9,874 bases of DNA, taken from positions 1 through 9,874 of the forward strand of contig CAMKZP010000095.1 in NCBI GenBank assembly GCA_946477805.1. Reading direction: 5' to 3'. The translations under genes were made by a program, and so were the position numbers. Below, in pieces: positions 6,360 to 9,874 of the stretch. The first letter of the stretch is position 1, and every line of letters begins with the position of its first letter. The stretch comes from an uncultured Enterobacter sp. Its GTDB lineage: Bacteria > Pseudomonadota > Gammaproteobacteria > Enterobacterales > Enterobacteriaceae. Under the pieces are notes generated by a model, which was not told where the DNA came from, ran no database searches, and saw only the letters and a program-made list of their open reading frames with translations.

Positions 6360-6381
6360 GGGCACTGCGCGCGCAGTGCCC
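6360..6381 (+). promoter_or_regulatory. Strong intercistronic hairpin between yhdW and yhdX
   Basis: Positions 6360-6381 are a perfect 22-nt palindrome: GGGCACTGC, GCGC, GCAGTGCCC. As RNA it gives at least nine pairs, eight of them G-C apart from two A-U, around a small GCGC loop. It begins 14 nt after the yhdW stop. No T run follows (ACTCCAGAGTC), so it is not a standard terminator. By analogy with the malE-malF and hisJ-hisQ intergenic structures, it may block 3' exonucleases and keep binding-protein mRNA more abundant than permease mRNA. This role is inferred. Confidence 0.7.
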
Positions 6382-6412
6382 ACTCCAGAGTCATGGTTAC
6401 CGAGGTTTCTTT

Positions 6413-7594
6413 ATGCTCCATCGCCGCTCAGCCTTAAAAGGATCGTTATCCTTTTCTCACCCCGCGGTCCGCGCCTGGCTATTCCAGATTATTGCTATTA
6501 CTGCGGTTGTGGTTGTCGTCGTTTATTTAATCCATAACACGGTGACTAACCTGAATAATCGCGGCATCACGTCTGGCTTTGCATTTCTGGATCGCAGCGC
6601 GGGTTTTGGCATCGTTCAGCATCTTATTGATTATCAGGAAGGCGATACGTACGGACGCGTGTTCGTGGTTGGTTTACTGAATACGCTGGTGGTATCGGCA
6701 CTCTGTATCGTCTTCGCATCGATACTGGGCTTCTTTATTGGCCTGGCGCGTCTTTCTGAAAACTGGCTGCTGCACAAGCTATCCACAATTTATATTGAGA
6801 CGTTCCGTAATATCCCTCCACTGCTGCAGATCTTTTTCTGGTATTTTGCCGTGCTGCGTAACTTACCAGGGCCGCGCCAGGCTGTAGACGCTTTTGAGCT
6901 GTTTTTCCTGAGTAACCGCGGGCTTTATATTCCCTCCCCGCAGGCTGCCGATGGGCTTTTCGCGTTTATCACCGCCATTGCCATTGCGCTCATCATTTCT
7001 GGTGGGTTATTTCGCTATAACCGTAAACATCAGATCAAAACCGGACAGCTGCGGAAAACATGGCCAATCGCGATAGCGCTGATTTTCGGCCTGCCGTTTG
7101 TGGCGCACTGGCTGTCCGGAGCCGCGCTGCACTGGGATATTCCGCACCTGCGCGGCTTTAACTTCCAGGGAGGGATGGTGTTAATCCCCGAGCTGGCAGC
7201 CCTGACGCTGGCGTTGTCCATTTATACGTCCGCCTTTATCGCTGAAATAATCCGTGCAGGCATTCAGGCTGTGCCGCATGGGCAGCATGAGGCTGCACGA
7301 TCGCTCGGTTTGCCCAATACCGTGACGCTGCGCCAGGTCATTATTCCGCAGGCTTTGCGGGTCATCATTCCGCCGCTGACCAGCCAGTACCTCAACGTTG
7401 TCAAAAACTCATCCCTGGCCGCTGCTATTGGCTACCCGGATATGGTATCGCTGTTTGCCGGAACCGTACTTAACCAGACCGGGCAGGCGATTGAAACCAT
7501 TGCCATGACGATGTCCGTCTACCTGATTATCAGCCTGATCATCTCGCTGCTGATGAACCTGTATAACCGTCGCATCGCCCTGGTTGAGCGCTAA
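6413..7594 (+). CDS. yhdX: YhdX, first permease subunit of the amino-acid ABC importer (AapQ/BztB type)
   Basis: YhdX is one of two different inner-membrane subunits that form the translocation path for YhdW-delivered amino acids. At 393 residues it is much longer than HisQ/GlnP-type permeases, as is typical of AapQ/BztB. A hydrophobic segment near 22-41 is followed by a periplasmic stretch with NNRGITSGFAFLDRSAGFGI (48-67), a conserved family block. A hydrophobic core follows from about 84, including ETFRNIPPLLQIFFWYF (129-145). An inserted loop with extra hydrophobic segments occupies roughly 150-235. The EAA motif that contacts the ATPase is EAARSLGLPNTVTLRQVIIP (293-312), and VVKNSSLAAAIGYPDM (329-344) is also characteristic. 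The RBS is GAGG (6402-6405), 7 nt before ATG. The 66-nt gap after yhdW holds the hairpin; yhdY follows after 9 nt. Confidence 0.92.
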   Translation: MLHRRSALKGSLSFSHPAVRAWLFQIIAITAVVVVVVYLIHNTVTNLNNRGITSGFAFLDRSAGFGIVQHLIDYQEGDTYGRVFVVGLLNTLVVSALCIVFASILGFFIGLARLSENWLLHKLSTIYIETFRNIPPLLQIFFWYFAVLRNLPGPRQAVDAFELFFLSNRGLYIPSPQAADGLFAFITAIAIALIISGGLFRYNRKHQIKTGQLRKTWPIAIALIFGLPFVAHWLSGAALHWDIPHLRGFNFQGGMVLIPELAALTLALSIYTSAFIAEIIRAGIQAVPHGQHEAARSLGLPNTVTLRQVIIPQALRVIIPPLTSQYLNVVKNSSLAAAIGYPDMVSLFAGTVLNQTGQAIETIAMTMSVYLIISLIISLLMNLYNRRIALVER

Positions 7595-7603
7595 GGAACT
7601 CTG

Positions 7604-8707
7604 ATGACAAAAGCGATATTGTCTCACTCTTCGCGTCCGGCTAAATCCGCTGGTGGACGTTACATTACCTGGGCACGCAAAAACCTCTTCTCCAGCTGGA
7701 GCAACAGCCTGCTGACCATTGTCTGTCTGTGGCTTATGTGGGAATTGATCCCCCCGCTGCTCAACTGGGCTTTTTTACAGGCCAACTGGGTAGGCTCTAC
7801 CCGCGCTGACTGTACGAAAGCGGGCGCGTGCTGGGTGTTTATCCACGAGCGTTTCGGCCAGTTCATGTATGGATTGTACCCACACGAACAGCGCTGGCGG
7901 ATTAACCTGACCCTCGTGATAGGCCTGATCTCAGTTGCGGCCATGTTCTGGAAAAAACTGCCCCATCGCGGACGCTATATCGCCTGCTGGGCGGTTGCTT
8001 ATCCCGTTATCGTCTGGGTGCTGCTGTACGGCGGTTTTCTGGGGCTGGAGCGCGTCGAAACCCGCCAGTGGGGCGGCCTGACGCTGACGCTGATCGTTGC
8101 TTCAGTGGGGATCGCCGGCGCATTGCCGTGGGGGATTTTACTCGCCCTTGGCCGACGCTCAAAAATGCCGATCATACGCGTGCTCTCCGTCATCTTTATC
8201 GAATTCTGGCGCGGCGTTCCGCTTATCACCGTTCTGTTTATGTCTTCGGTCATGCTGCCATTGTTTATGGCGGAAGGCACAACGATAGACAAACTGATCC
8301 GTGCCCTGGTAGGGGTAATTCTGTTCCAGTCCGCCTACGTTGCTGAGGTTGTGCGCGGTGGTCTGCAGGCTTTACCCAAAGGCCAGTATGAAGCAGCTGA
8401 ATCTTTAGCTCTCGGATACTGGAAAACACAAGGGCTGGTGATACTTCCACAGGCGCTGAAGCTGGTTATCCCCGGGCTGGTTAACACGATCATCGCCCTT
8501 TTCAAAGACACCAGTCTGGTGATCATCATTGGGTTATTCGATCTCTTTAGCAGCGTGCAACAGGCGACCGTTGACCCTGCCTGGTTGGGCATGTCTACCG
8601 AAGGATATGTTTTTGCCGCCCTGATCTACTGGATCTTCTGTTTTAGCATGTCGCGCTATAGCCAGCATCTGGAGAAGCGCTTTAACACCGGGCGTACGCC
8701 GCACTGA
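7604..8707 (+). CDS. yhdY: YhdY, second permease subunit of the amino-acid ABC importer (AapM/BztC type)
   Basis: YhdY pairs with YhdX in the inner membrane. The 367 residues have several hydrophobic segments (about 35-60, 99-116, 124-146, 158-182, 190-220, 232-250, 295-313, 333-349). The periplasmic block CTKAGACWVFIHERFGQFMY (70-89) with YPHEQRWR (92-99) is typical of AapM/BztC proteins and contains two cysteines (70, 76). FIEFWRGVPLITVLFM (198-213) and the EAA motif EAAESLALGYWKTQGLVILP (263-282) match polar amino-acid permeases. LFKDTSLVIIIGLFDL (299-314) corresponds to the KNSSL region of YhdX. The RBS AAGGAA (7593-7598) overlaps the yhdX stop codon, so translation is probably coupled. 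The TGA stop lies 7 nt before yhdZ. The length equals my recollection of the E. coli protein. Confidence 0.92.
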   Translation: MTKAILSHSSRPAKSAGGRYITWARKNLFSSWSNSLLTIVCLWLMWELIPPLLNWAFLQANWVGSTRADCTKAGACWVFIHERFGQFMYGLYPHEQRWRINLTLVIGLISVAAMFWKKLPHRGRYIACWAVAYPVIVWVLLYGGFLGLERVETRQWGGLTLTLIVASVGIAGALPWGILLALGRRSKMPIIRVLSVIFIEFWRGVPLITVLFMSSVMLPLFMAEGTTIDKLIRALVGVILFQSAYVAEVVRGGLQALPKGQYEAAESLALGYWKTQGLVILPQALKLVIPGLVNTIIALFKDTSLVIIIGLFDLFSSVQQATVDPAWLGMSTEGYVFAALIYWIFCFSMSRYSQHLEKRFNTGRTPH

Positions 8708-8714
8708 GGAAATT

Positions 8715-9473
8715 ATGAGCCAAATAACGATGACCCCCGCCGACGCGATGATTACGCTGGAAAACGTCAATAAATGGTACGGACAATTTCATGTCCTGAA
8801 GGATATTAATCTTAAGGTAAAGCAGGGTGAGCGCATCGTCCTTTGCGGCCCTTCAGGCTCTGGAAAATCGACGACGATTCGCTGTATTAACCATCTTGAG
8901 GAACACCAGCAAGGACGTATTGTTGTGGATGGGATCGAGCTGAATGAAGATATCCGCAATATCGAACGCGTGCGTCAGGAGGTGGGAATGGTGTTTCAGC
9001 ACTTCAATCTGTTCCCACATCTGACCGTTCTGCAAAACTGCACGCTGGCACCAATCTGGGTGCAAAAGATGCCGAAAAAGGAGGCAGAAGCCCTGGGAAT
9101 GCATTACCTGGAACGCGTGCGCATCGCAGAACATGCCCATAAATTTCCGGGACAGATTTCGGGCGGGCAACAGCAGCGCGTGGCCATTGCCCGTTCACTG
9201 TGCATGAAACCTAAAATTATGCTATTTGATGAGCCAACGTCTGCGCTTGACCCGGAAATGGTCAAAGAAGTGCTTGATACCATGATTGGACTGGCGCAAT
9301 CCGGAATGACGATGCTCTGCGTGACGCACGAAATGGGGTTTGCCAGAACGGTGGCCGACCGGGTGATCTTTATGGATCGTGGCGAAATTGTTGAGCAGGC
9401 CCCGCCGGGTGAGTTCTTTGCGCATCCTAAGTCAGAACGAACGCGGGCGTTCCTGTCGCAGGTGATTCATTAA
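8715..9473 (+). CDS. yhdZ: YhdZ, ATPase subunit of the amino-acid ABC importer (AapP/BztD type)
   Basis: YhdZ is the cytoplasmic ATP-binding subunit that powers uptake through YhdX/YhdY. All ABC motifs are intact in its 252 residues: aromatic A-loop WYG (21-23), Walker A GPSGSGKST (45-53), Q-loop Gln95 in VFQHFNLFPH, signature ISGGQQQR (148-155), Walker B IMLFDEP (168-174), D-loop SALD (176-179) and switch His205 in VTHEMGFA. The overall pattern (MVFQHFNLFPHLTVLQN, CVTHEMGFARTVADRVIFMD) is that of polar amino-acid transporters such as GlnQ, HisP and AapP. The RBS GAGGAA (8706-8711) overlaps the yhdY stop codon. It is the last gene of the operon, with a terminator 11 nt after the stop. Confidence 0.95.
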   Translation: MSQITMTPADAMITLENVNKWYGQFHVLKDINLKVKQGERIVLCGPSGSGKSTTIRCINHLEEHQQGRIVVDGIELNEDIRNIERVRQEVGMVFQHFNLFPHLTVLQNCTLAPIWVQKMPKKEAEALGMHYLERVRIAEHAHKFPGQISGGQQQRVAIARSLCMKPKIMLFDEPTSALDPEMVKEVLDTMIGLAQSGMTMLCVTHEMGFARTVADRVIFMDRGEIVEQAPPGEFFAHPKSERTRAFLSQVIH

Positions 9474-9484
9474 ACGTTTGTTTT

Positions 9485-9518
9485 CCCCGGTGGCGCTGCG
9501 CATACCGGGGCTATTTTT
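9485..9518 (+). terminator. Intrinsic terminator of yhdWXYZ
   Basis: CCCCGGT (9485-9491) pairs with ACCGGGG (9504-9510). An inner GCG/CGC pairing (9493-9495 with 9499-9501) sits across a small bulge, and CTATTTTT follows. It closes the operon only 17 nt from the opposing rrn terminator. Confidence 0.85.
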
Positions 9519-9535
9519 CTCAGGAACCATAACGC

Positions 9536-9562
9536 AAAAAGGCCATCCTTTCGGATGGCCTT
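9536..9562 (-). terminator. Intrinsic terminator of the rRNA operon
   Basis: On the minus strand AAGGCCATCC pairs perfectly with GGATGGCCTT around a GAAA tetraloop and ends in a run of five T. It starts 12 nt downstream of the 3' end of the 5S gene. The form is typical of enterobacterial rrn terminators. Confidence 0.9.
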
Positions 9563-9574
9563 CTCACTTATTTG

Positions 9575-9694
9575 ATGTCTGGCAGTTCCCTACTCTCACA
9601 TGGGGAGACCCCACACTACCATCGGCGCTACGGCGTTTCACTTCTGAGTTCGGCATGGGGTCAGGTGGGACCACCGCGCTAAAGCCGCCAGACA
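9575..9694 (-). rRNA. rrfF: 5S ribosomal RNA, distal copy (rrfF position)
   Basis: The minus strand gives a full 120-nt 5S rRNA, from TGTCTGGCGGCTTTAGCGCG to GGGAACTGCCAGACAT. It contains the conserved CCGAACTCAGAAGTGAAACG block and the inner GGTGGTCCCACCTGACCCCAT region. The terminal helix is intact but carries U3-A117 where the E. coli sequence I know has C3-G117, so the change is compensated. The last gene of the rRNA operon, it follows tRNA-Thr by a 41-nt spacer (9695-9735). The symbol follows E. coli rrnD, which also ends 5S-tRNAThr-5S. Confidence 0.96.
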
Positions 9695-9735
9695 AATTCT
9701 TTTACTTCTTGCCGAACTTTAACCTAAGTATAAAG

Positions 9736-9811
9736 TGGTGCTGATACCCAGAGTCGAACTGGGGACCTCACCCTTACCAAGGGTGCGCTCTACCAACTGA
9801 GCCATATCAGC
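9736..9811 (-). tRNA. thrV: tRNA-Thr, anticodon GGU
   Basis: The minus strand folds into a 76-nt cloverleaf with encoded CCA. The acceptor GCTGATA pairs with TATCAGC, the D arm is GCTC/GAGC, the anticodon arm CACCC-TTGGTAA-GGGTG, and the T arm CCCAG-TTCGACT-CTGGG with discriminator A. The anticodon GGT (34-36, plus-strand 9776-9778) reads ACC and ACU threonine codons. Lying between two 5S genes, it is matured from the rRNA transcript and is probably under rrn growth-rate control. The symbol is by position as in E. coli rrnD. Confidence 0.96.
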
Positions 9812-9823
9812 ACGCTAAATTTG

Positions 9824-9874
9824 ATGCCTGGCAGTTCCCTACTCTCACATGGGGAGACCCCACACTACCATCGG
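9824..9874 (-). rRNA. rrfD: 5S ribosomal RNA, proximal copy, cut by the window edge
   Basis: The 3'-terminal 51 nt of a second 5S gene on the minus strand, ending GGGAACTGCCAGGCAT. It equals the complete copy at every comparable base except one: C at 9827 here, T at 9578 there. Its 5' part, and presumably the 23S gene, lie to the right of the window. The tRNA 5' end is 13 nt away, so cleavage for tRNA and 5S must be closely linked. Confidence 0.93.

Larger units (their letters stand above)
9570..9874. repeat. Direct repeat formed by the duplicated 5S 3' regions
   Basis: 9570-9625 and 9819-9874 are 56-nt direct repeats with one mismatch, offset by 249 bp and continuing beyond the window. The repeat includes five bases (ATTTG) beyond the 5S 3' end, so the duplication covers the precursor flank as well as the mature RNA. 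Recombination between the copies would remove the tRNA and one 5S gene. Confidence 0.85.

Noticed and set aside
6360..6381. Terminator reading of the yhdW-yhdX hairpin
   Set aside because: There is no T run on either strand next to the stem, so a standard intrinsic terminator is not supported.
9478..9744. 88-residue open frame after yhdZ
   Set aside because: It runs through two terminators and antisense through a complete 5S rRNA gene.
1..9874. CRISPR arrays, insertion sequences, phage or toxin-antitoxin genes
   Set aside because: No spaced repeat array, transposase, integrase or flanking target duplication was seen; every sizeable gene belongs to a known core enterobacterial locus.

Overview
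This window comes from the chromosome of an enterobacterium (Enterobacteriaceae). The gene order acrE-acrF-yhdV-yhdW-yhdX-yhdY-yhdZ, followed by a convergent 5S-tRNAThr-5S cluster, is the order I know from Escherichia coli between acrEF and the distal end of rrnD. The proteins match the E. coli families closely in length and motif. They differ enough (for example AcrE is 379 residues here against about 385) that the source is probably a relative such as Enterobacter, Leclercia, Citrobacter or Klebsiella rather than E. coli itself. The genus is an inference from memory. No mobile element, CRISPR array or foreign gene is visible.

Left part (1-4410): a short leader with an imperfect inverted repeat, then the two-gene operon acrE-acrF (11-nt gap) closed by an intrinsic terminator. 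AcrE is the lipid-anchored periplasmic adaptor and AcrF the proton-driven RND pump. With an outer-membrane channel (TolC in E. coli, not encoded here) they form a tripartite drug efflux pump. The divergent repressor gene acrS/envR, expected just to the left, is not in the window.

Middle (4411-5320): yhdV, a 73-residue lipoprotein gene with its own likely extended -10 promoter and terminator, then about 440 nt of AT-rich DNA without a gene. That stretch is the most informative non-coding part. It holds a strong match to a sigma-54 promoter (GG at 5221-5222, GC at 5233-5234), two NtrC-like sites 30 bp apart centred near -107 and -137, a CRP-like site further upstream, and two perfect palindromes downstream of the promoter. 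The layout resembles that of glnA.

Right part (5321-9474): yhdWXYZ, a complete polar/general L-amino-acid ABC importer of the Aap/Bzt family: periplasmic binding protein, two different permeases and the ATPase. A 22-nt perfect palindrome between yhdW and yhdX could form a strong hairpin that sets the ratio of binding protein to membrane components. With the sigma-54/NtrC promoter, the operon reads as a nitrogen-limitation amino-acid scavenging system.

Right end (9485-9874): two back-to-back terminators separate yhdZ from the distal end of an rRNA operon on the minus strand. Reading along the minus strand, the order is a 5S gene cut by the window edge, tRNA-Thr(GGU), a complete second 5S gene and the rrn terminator.
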